Source: Xanthomonas sp. XNM01 (GTDB taxonomy: Bacteria; Pseudomonadota; Gammaproteobacteria; Xanthomonadales; Xanthomonadaceae). From it: a DNA stretch of 64,000 nt. Positions within the stretch are counted from its first letter, which is position 1. Every line of letters begins with the position of its first letter. The notes under the pieces were generated by a model. The model did no database searches. It had not been told where the DNA came from and saw only the letters and a program-made list of their open reading frames with translations. Location: assembly GCF_014851915.1 (NCBI RefSeq), contig NZ_JACVAP010000001.1, forward strand, positions 1,302,001-1,366,000. The letters run 5' to 3'. The translations under genes were made by a program, and so were the position numbers. Below, in pieces: positions 8,888-20,668 of the stretch.

Positions 8888-10302
8888 TCCGTCCGCTGGT
8901 GGTCGCGCTGGCGACCGCGGTGCTGGCGGCGTGCACGGTCGGCCCGGAGTACCGGGCCGCCGAGCCGGCGCCGGTCGAACTCGGCAATGCGGCGGTCGAC
9001 GGCGTGTTCGTCGCGCAGTCGCCGGTCGCGGCCTGGTGGCGGCAGTTCGACGATCCGGTGCTGGACCGGCTGGTGGTCGACGCGTTGATCGCCAACCCGG
9101 ACCTGCGCCTGGCGATGACCCGCGTGCAGGAGGCGCGCTCGGTCTTCGTCGAGCGCCGCTTGGACGTGCTGCCGCACGTCACCGCCGGCGCCACCCAGAC
9201 CCGCACCGGCACGCCCGACGGGCAGGGCGCGCGCACCGTCACCGAGGAGAACAGCCTGGGCCTGGACGTGGCCTGGGAGCTGGATCTGTTCGGGCGTCTG
9301 CGCCGCGGCGCGCAGGCGGCGCGGGCCGACCTGGAGGCCGAGCAGGCCGGCCTGGCCGATGCCCAGGTCAGCGTCGCGGCCGAAGTCGCCGGCAACTACT
9401 TCCAGCTGCGCGGCGCGCAGCAGCGGATCGCGGTGGCCGAGCGCACGCTGGAGAACCTGCGCGACACCCAGCGCTTGACCGAAACCCGGCACGAACTGGG
9501 TGCCGGCAGCGAGCTGGACGTGCAGAGCAGCCGTGCGCGGCTGAAGGCAATCGAGGCCGAACTGCCGCTGCTGCGCACCACCGAGGCGCAGGCGCGGCAC
9601 CGGCTGGCGGTGCTGCTCGGCTTGCGTCCTGGTGCGCTGGACACGCGTCTGGTGCCGCGCGACACGCCGGCCTACGCGCGCGCGTTGCCGATCGGCGATG
9701 CACGTGACCTGCTGCGCAACCGTCCCGATGTGCGTGCGGCCGAGCGACGCCTGGCCTCGGCCACCGCGCGGGTCGGCGTGGCCACCGCCGACCTCTTCCC
9801 GCGGATCAGCCTGCAGGGCTTCGCCGGGTTCCTGTCCGGCAGCAGCTCCGGCCTGGTCAACGGCGACAACCGCGGCTGGTCGGTGACGCCGGGCATCAGC
9901 TGGGCCGCGTTCGACCTCGGCAGCGTGCGTGCGCGCCTGCGTGCCAGCGAGGCCCGTGCGGACGGCGTGGCGATCCAGTACGAGCAGGCGGTGCTGACCG
10001 CGCTGGAGGAGACCGAAAACGCCCTGGTCGCCCACGCACGACAGCGCCAGCGGCTCGAGCTGGTGGTCGAACAGGCCAGCGCGGCGCGCCGCGCGGCCGA
10101 ACTGGCCGACATCAGCTACCGCGAGGGCGCGGCCGACTTCCTGGTCCTGCTCGATGCGCAGCGCAACCAGCTGCAGGCCGACGATGCACTGGCTGCCGCC
10201 GAAGCGGCGGTCAACACCTCGGCGGTGGCGGTCTACAAGGCGCTCGGCGGCTGGGGCGAGAACCCGCCGCCGGATGCACAGGGCGGCCTCGCCGGCGGTT
10301 GA
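8881..10302 (+). CDS. smeX: Outer-membrane efflux channel lipoprotein (TolC/OprM/NodT family)
   Basis: The 473-residue outer membrane factor completes the tripartite pump. The N-terminus (MVIRPLVVALATAVLAACTV) is a lipoprotein signal with lipobox LAACT. Two OEP repeats can be followed, marked by WWRQFDDPVLDRLV near residue 55, ELGAGSELDVQSSRARL mid-protein and REGAADFLVLLDAQRNQLQ near the C-terminus. All are typical of the OprM/NodT group. The start at ATG 8881 lies inside the smeU2 stop region (7-base overlap). The gene is the last of the operon; a hairpin follows at 10327-10348. Confidence 0.93.
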   Translation: MVIRPLVVALATAVLAACTVGPEYRAAEPAPVELGNAAVDGVFVAQSPVAAWWRQFDDPVLDRLVVDALIANPDLRLAMTRVQEARSVFVERRLDVLPHVTAGATQTRTGTPDGQGARTVTEENSLGLDVAWELDLFGRLRRGAQAARADLEAEQAGLADAQVSVAAEVAGNYFQLRGAQQRIAVAERTLENLRDTQRLTETRHELGAGSELDVQSSRARLKAIEAELPLLRTTEAQARHRLAVLLGLRPGALDTRLVPRDTPAYARALPIGDARDLLRNRPDVRAAERRLASATARVGVATADLFPRISLQGFAGFLSGSSSGLVNGDNRGWSVTPGISWAAFDLGSVRARLRASEARADGVAIQYEQAVLTALEETENALVAHARQRQRLELVVEQASAARRAAELADISYREGAADFLVLLDAQRNQLQADDALAAAEAAVNTSAVAVYKALGGWGENPPPDAQGGLAGG

Positions 10303-10326
10303 GCACGGTGGTGCCACATCCGACAC

Positions 10327-10348
10327 GGCGGCTTCACGCGAAGCCGCC
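10327..10348 (+). terminator. Hairpin after smeX
   Basis: GGCGGCTTC and GAAGCCGCC form a perfect 9-base stem with a 4-base loop. It starts 25 bases after the smeX stop and ends 13 bases before the mgtC-like ATG. It could end the sme operon or fold in the leader of the next gene. There is no U-run. Confidence 0.5.
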
Positions 10349-10360
10349 GATGTTGCGCGC

Positions 10361-10894
10361 ATGACCGACTGGATCGCCGAACTGCAGCTGCTGCCGGGTG
10401 TGCTCTATGCGATGGCCCTGGGTGGGGCCATCGGCTACGAACGCGAACTGAAGAACCGTCCGGCAGGCTTCCGCACGCACATGCTGGTGGCCGGCACGGC
10501 GTCGCTGCTGCTGGGGTTGAGCCTGTTCGTGCTCGAGCACGAGCGTTACGCCGGCGAGGGCCTGCAGATCGATCCGCTGCGTCTGGTCGAGGCGGTGATC
10601 GCCGGTGTCTCGTTCATCGGAGCCGGCACCATCTTCGCCTCGCGCGGCGGCCGCGGCGTCGAGGGCATCACCACCGCTGCGTCGCTGCTGATGGTCGCCG
10701 CGATCGGCATCACCGTCGGCTTCCGCTACTACGTGCTGGCACTGGCGATCACCCTGCTGGCACTGGTCGTACTGACCATGCTGCGCTGGCTGGAACGCCG
10801 CCCACGGCGGCAGACGCGGGATGCCCGGCCGGCCGTTGACGACGGTGACGATGAAACCGGCGCCGATCTGGTCCGTCGTGCCGGCAAGCCCTGA
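10361..10894 (+). CDS. MgtC/SapB-family inner-membrane protein
   Basis: The 177-residue protein has four to five hydrophobic segments and the MgtC N-terminal signature: GGAIGYERELKNRPAGFRTH (family core GxxRE..xxxAGxRTH), then GVSFIGAGTIF and GITTAASLLMVAAIG. The C-terminus is hydrophilic and charged. MgtC homologs help cells grow at low Mg2+ and inhibit the F1Fo ATP synthase in some pathogens; the role here is unknown. The start at 10361 is chosen because upstream sequence in frame is non-family and overlaps smeX. It may be read from the sme operon if the hairpin at 10327 leaks. Confidence 0.85.
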   Translation: MTDWIAELQLLPGVLYAMALGGAIGYERELKNRPAGFRTHMLVAGTASLLLGLSLFVLEHERYAGEGLQIDPLRLVEAVIAGVSFIGAGTIFASRGGRGVEGITTAASLLMVAAIGITVGFRYYVLALAITLLALVVLTMLRWLERRPRRQTRDARPAVDDGDDETGADLVRRAGKP

Positions 10895-10952
10895 GCCGCC
10901 GCCACCGTAACGGGGGCGGCGCATCACGAGGCGATGCGGCAGGAGCTACCGC

Positions 10953-11189
10953 TCAGACGCGGTCCTGGAGGCCATCCACGCCGGCATGAACCGCGCAGTG
11001 GGCGCAGCAGAAGACGCGTCCGTCATGTTCGGCACCGTGGCCGATGATCCTGCAACCGCAATGCGCACAGGTCGGCGCCAATGCCTGGATCGCGCATTCG
11101 AAGGCGTCGAACCGCCCGCCGCGGCCGTCGGCCAGCGTGACGGTGAACGCCTTGTCGTAATCGTTGCCGCAGGTATCGCACCTGGCCAT
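10953..11189 (-). CDS. Small zinc-ribbon protein at the end of the czc operon
   Basis: The 78-residue protein carries CxxC-type pairs: CDTCG near the N-terminus, then CAHCGCR and CCAHCA near the C-terminus, with several His. It would probably bind one or two Zn ions. The sequence MARCDTCGNDYDKAFTVTL matches a small conserved protein seen in many proteobacteria, with no known function that I can name. A strong ribosome site (GGAGAGG) lies 5 bases before its ATG. It begins 30 bases after the czcA stop on the same strand, so it is probably the last gene of the metal-efflux operon and could buffer or sense metal. Confidence 0.75.
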   Translation of the reverse strand: MARCDTCGNDYDKAFTVTLADGRGGRFDAFECAIQALAPTCAHCGCRIIGHGAEHDGRVFCCAHCAVHAGVDGLQDRV

Positions 11190-11219
11190 GGCGCCTCTCC
11201 GATGCAGTGAACAGGCGGC

Positions 11220-15431
<4,212 letters not shown>

Positions 15432-15435
<4 letters not shown>

Positions 15436-15785
15436 CGGGACACCTCCGCAGCAGCCGGCGCAGTGCTGTCGGTGTGTTCGTGGCCATCGTCGTGTACGTG
15501 GTCGTCGTCTTTGGCGTGCGCGTCATCCTGCGCGGCGGCATCGGCATCGCCGTGCCGTCCGCCATCGGCCGGAGCCGCGTGCGCGTCGTCGTCATGCGCA
15601 TGCGTGTCGTTATGGGCATGGTCGTCGCCGTCGTCATGCGCATGCGGGCCGTTCGCGGCATCGGTGCCGGCGGCATGCTCATGCTCGTGGTCGTGCGTGT
15701 CTTCGTTCTTGCCGCCACCACAGGCGATCAGCAGCAGCGACAGCAGCGCGGCCGGCAGGGCGGCGCGGATCAGGAAACGGATCAT
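15432..15785 (-). CDS. His/Asp-rich periplasmic lipoprotein, putative metal-binding sponge
   Basis: The 117-residue protein starts MIRFLIRAALPAALLSLLLI, with Cys22 in a lipobox (LLIAC). The remainder is 17 His plus many Asp, Ala and Gly in HxH and HDD patterns (His31-37, 48/50, 56/58, 62/64, 96/98, 102/104). No folded domain is visible. It would be a surface or periplasmic lipoprotein binding Zn or Co before export. Both ends overlap neighbours by ATGA (czcC stop/this start; this stop/czcB start), so it is a translated operon member and not a gap. The first ~35 residues align with those of CzcB, suggesting duplication of the CzcB front end. Confidence 0.8.
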
Positions 15786-17059
15786 CGTGAAGCATCCTTG
15801 GAGTCGTTGGACGGGCCGGCGACGAACGCCTGGCCGGTGAGGCGCTGGATCTCGATCAGCGCGGCATGGGCGTCGAGCACGGCGTCCAGTTGGCGGCGCA
15901 GCGCGGCGATGCGCTCGGCCTGCAGCTGGTGCCATTCCAGCGCGCTGGCCGCGCCATTGCGATAGGCGTTGCCGGCGGCGGTCTCTGCGCGTTCGATCAG
16001 CGGCAGCACCTCGCTGCGCAGCTGGCGGCTCTGCCAGGCGGCGGCCTGGTAGCGGTCGTGCGCGTCGACCAGGGTCGAGTACAGCGTGGTGGACTGGACC
16101 TCGCGTTCGATCTCCAGCGCGGCCAGCGCGTTTTCGGCCGAGCGGATTCCGGGCTGGGCGCGTTGACGGCTGCCCAGTGCGATGCCCAGACCGGCGACCA
16201 GACCGACGTCGCCGCTGGCTTGTTCGCGACGCAGGCCCAGCGACCACGCGATGTCGGGGCTGACGTCGCTGCGGGCCAGGCGCAGGCGCGCCTCGGCCAG
16301 CCGCTGCGCATCGGTGAAGCGGGCCAGTTCCGGCGTGCGCTCGAGCCAGTCCGACAACGTCTCCAGATCCGACAGCTCCGGCAGCTGGCCGAGGTCGGTG
16401 CTCACCGGATCGAAACGCGGGTTGCGTTCGCCCCACAGCGCGGCCAGATGACGGCGTGCGGCATCGGTGCGCTGCTGCGCGGCCGCGCCGTCGAGCTGGG
16501 CTTCCACCAGCTGCGCCTGCGCGCCGAGCAGGACCGACTCCGGCGAGGCACCGGCCTGGAAGCGATGGCGCGCGGCCGTGACCATGCGCTGGCGCTGGGC
16601 GACGTCGGTCGCGGCGATGGCCTGGCGTTCGTGCGCGGCCAGCAGCGCCAGATAACGGCGTGCGGTCTCGGCCATCAGATCCACGCGCTGGGTCTCGCGC
16701 TGGACGGCGAGGCCATCGATCTGCTGCTGCGCCAGCGCGCGACGGGCGTCGAGCTTGCCGCCACGTTCGAACACCGACGCCAGCCCGAAGGTGACTTCGC
16801 TGTTGCCGGTGCCGCTGGCTTCGCCGCTGCCGAAAGCGTTCTCGATCTCGACACCGGCCTGCAGCGCGGGGCGCTGCGCGGCGATGTCGCGCTGGGTTTC
16901 AAGTTCGACCTGCTGGTACTGCCACAGGCGCAGGTCGGGATGGGTCCTGGCGACACGTGCAAGCGCATCGTCCAGGCTCAGGCGGTCGCCGGCATGCGCG
17001 GGCAGGGCCCACGCAAGCAGGGCGACCAGCGCGGCGGTGGCCGCGGGTCGTACGGACAT
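15782..17059 (-). CDS. czcC: Heavy-metal efflux outer-membrane channel (CzcC, TolC family)
   Basis: The 425-residue protein has a Sec signal (MSVRPAATAALVALLAWALP ending AHAG) and two OEP repeats built of long helices. These include LDDALARVARTHPDLRLW near the N-terminus, a mid motif (RHRFQAGASPESVLLGAQAQ), and YRNGAASALEWHQLQAERIA near the C-terminus. Unlike SmeX it has no lipobox. It would form the outer-membrane exit for CzcBA. Its stop overlaps the His-rich lipoprotein start (ATGA). It starts 57 bases after the small His/Cys protein gene. Confidence 0.9.
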   Translation of the reverse strand: MSVRPAATAALVALLAWALPAHAGDRLSLDDALARVARTHPDLRLWQYQQVELETQRDIAAQRPALQAGVEIENAFGSGEASGTGNSEVTFGLASVFERGGKLDARRALAQQQIDGLAVQRETQRVDLMAETARRYLALLAAHERQAIAATDVAQRQRMVTAARHRFQAGASPESVLLGAQAQLVEAQLDGAAAQQRTDAARRHLAALWGERNPRFDPVSTDLGQLPELSDLETLSDWLERTPELARFTDAQRLAEARLRLARSDVSPDIAWSLGLRREQASGDVGLVAGLGIALGSRQRAQPGIRSAENALAALEIEREVQSTTLYSTLVDAHDRYQAAAWQSRQLRSEVLPLIERAETAAGNAYRNGAASALEWHQLQAERIAALRRQLDAVLDAHAALIEIQRLTGQAFVAGPSNDSKDASR

Positions 17060-17116
17060 GGTGTTGCTCTCCGAAGAAGACGGGGCGAGGACGCGGCCGC
17101 GTGATGGCCGCCAGGC

Positions 17117-17485
17117 TCAGCCGGCGATCGGAGGGCGGAACGGTGCGAGCAGGCGCATGCTGGCGATGTCGGGCGCCTCGGCCGACGGCGCGTCGGCGTG
17201 CGGAGGCAGCGGCAGCATCGCGGTCAGCGAGGTGGCCGGCGTCGCCGGCTGGTGACCGCAGCAGTGTGCGAAGTGGAGCAGGGCGTGCAGACCGCCGTCA
17301 TCGTCGTGCGCGTCGCCGGCGTGGCTGTCCTGGTGCAGGTGGGTACCGGCCGGGTCATGGGCGAACTCATGCAGTTCGCCAAGCGCGGACAAGGTCGGGC
17401 GCGCGAGCAGGCTCAACACCAGCAGCGCCATCGCAAGCAGCTGCAGCAGGGTAGGACGGCGGCGGAGGCGCGTGAGGCGCGGCAT
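17117..17485 (-). CDS. Small His/Cys-containing exported or membrane protein heading the czc operon
   Basis: The 122-residue protein has a basic N-terminus and one hydrophobic segment (residues ~14-34). A His-rich middle (HEFAHDPAGTHLHQDSHAGD) and the motif HALLHFAHCCGHQ follow, then a Pro/Ala-rich tail. The His and Cys groups suggest periplasmic metal binding. I know of similar short proteins before czcCBA in relatives but cannot give a function. It precedes czcC by 57 bases in the same direction and is probably co-transcribed. The ATG at 17485 almost coincides with the expected transcription start, so the message may be leaderless. Confidence 0.65.
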   Translation of the reverse strand: MPRLTRLRRRPTLLQLLAMALLVLSLLARPTLSALGELHEFAHDPAGTHLHQDSHAGDAHDDDGGLHALLHFAHCCGHQPATPATSLTAMLPLPPHADAPSAEAPDIASMRLLAPFRPPIAG

Positions 17486-17491
17486 CCATGG

Positions 17492-17546
17492 AGCCTAGCC
17501 GGCGTTCACCTCGTTACACAATTGCCGGGCCGCCATGCACGCATGG
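17492..17546 (-). promoter_or_regulatory. Possible czc operon promoter with inverted repeat upstream
   Basis: On the minus strand TTGTGT (17521-17516) and TAGGCT (17497-17492) are separated by 18 bases and sit just before the first czc-operon ATG. CCATGC-AC-GCATGG (17533-17546) is an inverted repeat upstream of the -35 and could bind a metal-responsive regulator. None of this is proven; no regulator gene is next to the operon. Confidence 0.35.
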
Positions 17547-17609
17547 ATGAGGAAGACGCACCGCCCCGGCATCTTCGCGGGGCAGGATCGGCCGCCGTCC
17601 GTACCGATC

Positions 17610-17783
17610 TCAGAGTTTGCTGCTGTCGACCAGCTGCCGGCCCTGCTGGGTCAGGTCGATGTCGCCATCCTCGCCCTGCGCCGCATATCCCTCGCGTACC
17701 GCACGGTTGGCGTCCTCGTCGCTGACCGGCCTGGTCGCCTGGATGTCCTGCAGGATCCGCAGCAGTTCGCGGTCGGATTCCAT
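17610..17783 (-). CDS. Small acidic protein of unknown function (57 residues)
   Basis: The frame 17783-17610 encodes MESDRELLRILQDIQATRPV followed by an acidic, helix-like sequence ending QQGRQLVDSSKL. The middle reads AVREGYAAQGEDGDIDLTQQ, a pattern of a small folded or winged-helix-like protein. No family is recognised. It lies between the czc operon promoter and the tmRNA terminator, reads in the same direction as both, and starts 93 bases after the tmRNA terminator. Codon use fits the genome (GC-ending codons). It may be a genuine small gene, but evidence is limited to composition and position. Confidence 0.5.
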   Translation of the reverse strand: MESDRELLRILQDIQATRPVSDEDANRAVREGYAAQGEDGDIDLTQQGRQLVDSSKL

Positions 17784-17875
17784 GGATGTCGTCCTCTGGC
17801 CGTGGGGGACGACCACGCTGACGTGCGGGCCGTGACGGACGCGTGGCGGCCCAGGACGCGTGTGCTGCAGGCAAC

Positions 17876-17912
17876 AAAAAAGCCGGGCCCCAACGACGGG
17901 ATCCCGGCTTTT
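17876..17912 (-). terminator. Rho-independent terminator of ssrA
   Basis: Reading the minus strand, AAAAGCCGGG pairs with CCCGGCTTTT around a GC-rich loop and is followed by a run of six T. It begins 22 bases after the mature tmRNA 3' end. Confidence 0.85.
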
Positions 17913-17933
17913 CCTGGCCCTTGCAGGCCGCGT

Positions 17934-18288
17934 TGGTGGAGGTGGGCGGAGTTGAACCGCCGTCCGAAGGTACTCCATCTCCAGCACTACATGCTTAGCT
18001 CACCGTTGGATCTCGCTCCGGAACAGCACGGTGCGCGAAGCGCATCCCGGAACCAGCCTGTTTTGTTCAAGCCGTGACTGACAGGCAGCCGTCACAGCCG
18101 GTTCCGTGATAATGACCCTACACCTACGAGCACGGGCACAAGATAGGTTCGGGGCTTACGCCTTAAGCGGCGAGAGCGTAGTTGTCGTCGTTGGCAACTA
18201 GAGTTTTGCCGCTGGATTAACGAGGAAAGCTGCCCCCTCGGCATGCGCCAGTCGACTTCGCAGCCCCCGTCGAAACCAGGACACCCCC
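17934..18288 (-). ncRNA. ssrA: tmRNA (ssrA), tag ANDDNYALAA
   Basis: The RNA rescues stalled ribosomes with SmpB. The mature 5' end GGGGGUG (from 18288) pairs with CACCUCC just before the 3' ACCA (ending at 17934), including one G-U pair. This forms the tRNA-Ala-like acceptor stem. The 5' domain shows the conserved GGUUUCGACGGGGG, and the 3' T-arm is GGCGGUUCAACUCCGCC. The tag frame (18195-18163) reads GCC AAC GAC GAC AAC TAC GCT CTC GCC GCT TAA = ANDDNYALAA-stop, very close to E. coli ANDENYALAA. The length is 355 bases. smpB lies upstream on the same strand, with a separate ssrA promoter between them. Confidence 0.97.
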
Positions 18289-18325
18289 GGAAACTTCGGG
18301 CGAGAAAGATCGCCAGACGGGGAGC

Positions 18326-18354
18326 AGTGTAGGGGCGGGCGGGCAGGCCCACAA
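18326..18354 (-). promoter_or_regulatory. Sigma-70-type promoter of ssrA
   Basis: On the minus strand TTGTGG (18354-18349), a 17-base spacer and TACACT (18331-18326) match sigma-70 well. The expected start near 18319 is about 31 bases before the mature tmRNA 5' end, leaving a short leader for RNase P removal. Confidence 0.7.
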
Positions 18355-18423
18355 GGGCGCGCGCCGCTCGCGATGCCCTGCATTCATGACCGCACCACCC
18401 ACCGGCACAGCGCTGCGCCCGGA

Positions 18424-18933
18424 TCAGGCGTCCTTGTTGTGCCGGCGCATCACGCGCTGCTTCTCGCGCTGCCAGTCGCGCTCCTTCAGCGTCTCGCGCT
18501 TGTCGTGGTCCTGCTTGCCCTTGGCCAGCGCGATCTCGAGCTTGATCTTGTTCTTGCTCCAGTACATCGCGGTCGGCACCAGGGTGTAGCCGTCGCGCTG
18601 GACGCCGCCGATCAGCTTGTCGATCTCGTGCCGGTGCAGCAGCAGCTTGCGCTGGCGGCGGTCGTTGGCGATCACATGGGTCGAGGCCTGGATCAGCGGG
18701 GTGATCTGGGCGCCGATCAGGAAGATCTCGCCATCCTGCACGTAGGCGTAGCCGTCGGTGAGGTTGGCGCGACCGGCACGGATCGCCTTCACCTCCCAGC
18801 CCTGAAGCGCCAGGCCGGCCTCGACCCGGTCGACCAGGTGGTACTCGTGGCGGGCGCGCTTGTTCAGCGCGATGGTGCGGTTGGCCGGCTCGTTCTTCGC
18901 CTTTGCCTTATCATTGGCGGACTTCTTGCTCAT
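18424..18933 (-). CDS. smpB: SsrA-binding protein SmpB
   Basis: The 169-residue tmRNA-binding protein is needed for trans-translation. The OB-fold core is intact: [40 protein letters not shown], and the C-terminal basic tail [19 protein letters not shown] that mimics the codon-anticodon duplex in the decoding centre. The N-terminus ([20 protein letters not shown]) is a basic extension typical of the group. The ATG at 18933 is chosen since upstream frame is unrelated. It diverges from ratA with 60 bases between starts. The ssrA gene lies downstream in the same direction. Confidence 0.97.
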   Translation of the reverse strand: MSKKSANDKAKAKNEPANRTIALNKRARHEYHLVDRVEAGLALQGWEVKAIRAGRANLTDGYAYVQDGEIFLIGAQITPLIQASTHVIANDRRQRKLLLHRHEIDKLIGGVQRDGYTLVPTAMYWSKNKIKLEIALAKGKQDHDKRETLKERDWQREKQRVMRRHNKDA

Positions 18934-18993
18934 GCGCCCATTGTCGCCGAATTCGGGGCGGCAGGCTGCACCCGTACAGGTTTTTCCTTCCAC

Positions 18994-19422
18994 ATGCCGC
19001 AGATCCAACGCAGCGCCCTGGTCGGCCACCCGGCCCACCGCATGTTCGACCTGGTCAACGACGTCGCCGCCTATCCGCGCCGCTTCAGCTGGTGCGAAAC
19101 CGCCGAAGTGCTCGAACACGACGACACCCGCATGCTGGCGCGGCTGGACCTGGGCCTGGGATCGTTGCGGACCTGGTTCACCACCGAGAACCTGCTGGAG
19201 CGGCCGCACCGGATCGACATGCAGCTGCGCGACGGACCGTTCAAGCGGCTGCACGGGCTGTGGCAGTTCCAGCCGCTGTCGGACGAAGCCTGCAAGGTCA
19301 CCCTGACCCTGGATTTCGAGCCTGCATCACGCCTGCTGGGCCCGGTGTTCGCGCTGGGTTTCCAGGGACTGGCCGACCGCATGGTCGACGATTTCGTGCG
19401 TGTGGCCGACCGCGAGGGTTGA
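18994..19422 (+). CDS. ratA: RatA/COQ10-type START-domain protein
   Basis: The 142-residue protein is a coenzyme-Q-binding, polyketide-cyclase-like START-domain protein. Visible landmarks are [50 protein letters not shown], and the C-terminal [19 protein letters not shown]. In E. coli RatA was described as inhibiting 70S ribosome association; homologs (COQ10) help ubiquinone function. It is divergent from smpB and is followed 3 bases later by the RnfH/RatB gene, the usual gammaproteobacterial order. Confidence 0.93.
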   Translation: MPQIQRSALVGHPAHRMFDLVNDVAAYPRRFSWCETAEVLEHDDTRMLARLDLGLGSLRTWFTTENLLERPHRIDMQLRDGPFKRLHGLWQFQPLSDEACKVTLTLDFEPASRLLGPVFALGFQGLADRMVDDFVRVADREG

Positions 19423-19425
19423 TCG

Positions 19426-19692
19426 ATGCTGCGCGTGCAGCTGGTGATGGCCTGGCCGGGGCGCCACGTGCTGCGCGAGCTGCAGCTGCCCGACGGTGCG
19501 TGCGTGGACGACGCCCTGCGCATGGCGGCCCTGGACGACACCGGGAGCGTGGCCGGCTATGCGGTGTTCGGCGTGGCTGCCGACCGGCAGACCTTGCTGC
19601 ACGATGGCGACCGGGTCGAACTGCTGCGGGCGCTGGTGGCCGACCCGAAGGACGCGCGGCGCAGGCGCGCTGATCGCCAGCGCGAAGGCTGA
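19426..19692 (+). CDS. rnfH: RnfH-family (RatB) ubiquitin-like-fold protein
   Basis: The 88-residue protein belongs to UPF0125/RnfH. Typical parts are the N-terminal strand MLRVQLVMAWPGRHVLRELQ, GSVAGYAVFGVAADRQTLL, and HDGDRVELLRALVADPKDAR with a basic C-terminal tail. The family has a beta-grasp fold; its biochemical role is not established, and it is usually paired with ratA. The start codon is 3 bases after the ratA stop, so the two are co-translated. Confidence in family is high, in function low. Confidence 0.9.
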   Translation: MLRVQLVMAWPGRHVLRELQLPDGACVDDALRMAALDDTGSVAGYAVFGVAADRQTLLHDGDRVELLRALVADPKDARRRRADRQREG

Positions 19693-19756
19693 CGCGGATC
19701 CGGTCGTGTTTGCTGCGGCGCCCGCGGGCACGGGCGCCGTGACTGCGATCGACGCC

Positions 19757-20152
19757 TCAGCGACGGCGCTGGTTCTTGTCGCGGGCCAGGTTCGGGCCGA
19801 ACTGGCGCAGCGACTTGCCGGCGAGCTCGGCGTCCTGTTCGGCGAAGTAGTCGCCTTCCCAGCTGACCAGCGCATCGTTCTCGAAGTGCAGGACCAGGTT
19901 CTTGCGCTCGACGTTGCCGGCGCGGTCCACACGCTGCGAACCGGCGTAGTCCCAGCGCTGCGCATGGAACGGATCGGCGACCGACGGCGTACCCAGCAGG
20001 CCGACGACCTGCTGCTTGGTCAGGCCGGCACGTAGTTGTTCGACCGCTTCCTTCTCGACCAGGTTGCCCTGGTAGATCGGCTGCTTGTAGAGGATGCCGC
20101 AGCCGGCGACGGCGAGCGACAGGGGGGCGATCAGCAGCAGGCGTCGGAGCAT
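19757..20152 (-). CDS. bamE: Outer-membrane assembly lipoprotein BamE (SmpA/OmlA)
   Basis: The 131-residue lipoprotein is a subunit of the BAM complex that inserts beta-barrel proteins into the outer membrane. It has a lipoprotein signal with lipobox AVAGC (Cys18) and the BamE core: YQGNLVEKEAVEQLRAGLTK, QVVGLLGTPSVADPF, and RWDYAGSQRVDRAGNVERKN. The ATG at 20152 is fixed by the lipobox spacing. It diverges from fur over a 108-base gap, the omlA/fur arrangement known in Xanthomonas and Pseudomonas, where promoters can overlap. It converges on rnfH. Confidence 0.95.
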   Translation of the reverse strand: MLRRLLLIAPLSLAVAGCGILYKQPIYQGNLVEKEAVEQLRAGLTKQQVVGLLGTPSVADPFHAQRWDYAGSQRVDRAGNVERKNLVLHFENDALVSWEGDYFAEQDAELAGKSLRQFGPNLARDKNQRRR

Positions 20153-20260
20153 CGTGCGGGTACGCGGGAAGGACGGTGGGGCGATGATACACTCCCGGCG
20201 CTTGTCGCGGCCCGCTACATGGCGGCCGGCGGTAAACCGCCAGTGAACGGAGAAAGAGCC

Positions 20261-20668
20261 ATGGAATCGAACGATCTGCGCCGCGTCGGCCTCAAGGTGA
20301 CGCATCCGCGCATGCGCATCCTCGAACTGCTCGAGCAGAAGAAGCCCGAGCACCACATGACCGCCGAGGACATCTACCGGGCGCTGCTCGAGCATGGCGA
20401 CGAGATCGGGCTGGCCACGGTGTACCGCGTGCTGACCCAGTTCGAAGCCGCGGGGCTGGTGCTCAAGCACAACTTCGAGGGCGGCCAGGCGATGTACGAA
20501 CTGGACCGCGGCGGCCACCACGACCACATGGTCGACGTCGACACTGGTGCGATCATCGAGTTCGAAAGCGCCGAGATCGAAAAGCTGCAGCGCGAGATCG
20601 CCGCCAAGTACGGCTACGAGCTGGAAGAACACTCGCTGGTGCTGTACGTCCGCAAGAAGCGGCGCTGA
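20261..20668 (+). CDS. fur: Ferric uptake regulator Fur
   Basis: The 135-residue iron-responsive repressor has an N-terminal winged helix (GLKVTHPRMRILELLEQKKP, AEDIYRALLEHGDEIGLATV, YRVLTQFEAAGLV). The C-terminal metal-binding dimer domain has HHDHM (residues 86-90). The two Cys that bind structural Zn in E. coli Fur (CxxC after HHDH) are replaced by VDVD, and the C-terminal Cys tail is missing. Several other gammaproteobacterial Fur proteins also lack these Cys. A TACACT -10-like box lies at 20188-20193. The ATG follows GGAGAAAGA. It diverges from bamE. Confidence 0.96.
   Translation: MESNDLRRVGLKVTHPRMRILELLEQKKPEHHMTAEDIYRALLEHGDEIGLATVYRVLTQFEAAGLVLKHNFEGGQAMYELDRGGHHDHMVDVDTGAIIEFESAEIEKLQREIAAKYGYELEEHSLVLYVRKKRR

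Noticed and set aside
17535-18077. Plus-strand frame opposite ssrA and the 57-residue gene
   Set aside because: No domain, no ribosome site, and it overlaps the tmRNA 3' domain.
18092-18408. Minus-strand short frames across the tmRNA gene
   Set aside because: They read through structured tmRNA sequence; the RNA gene explains this region fully.
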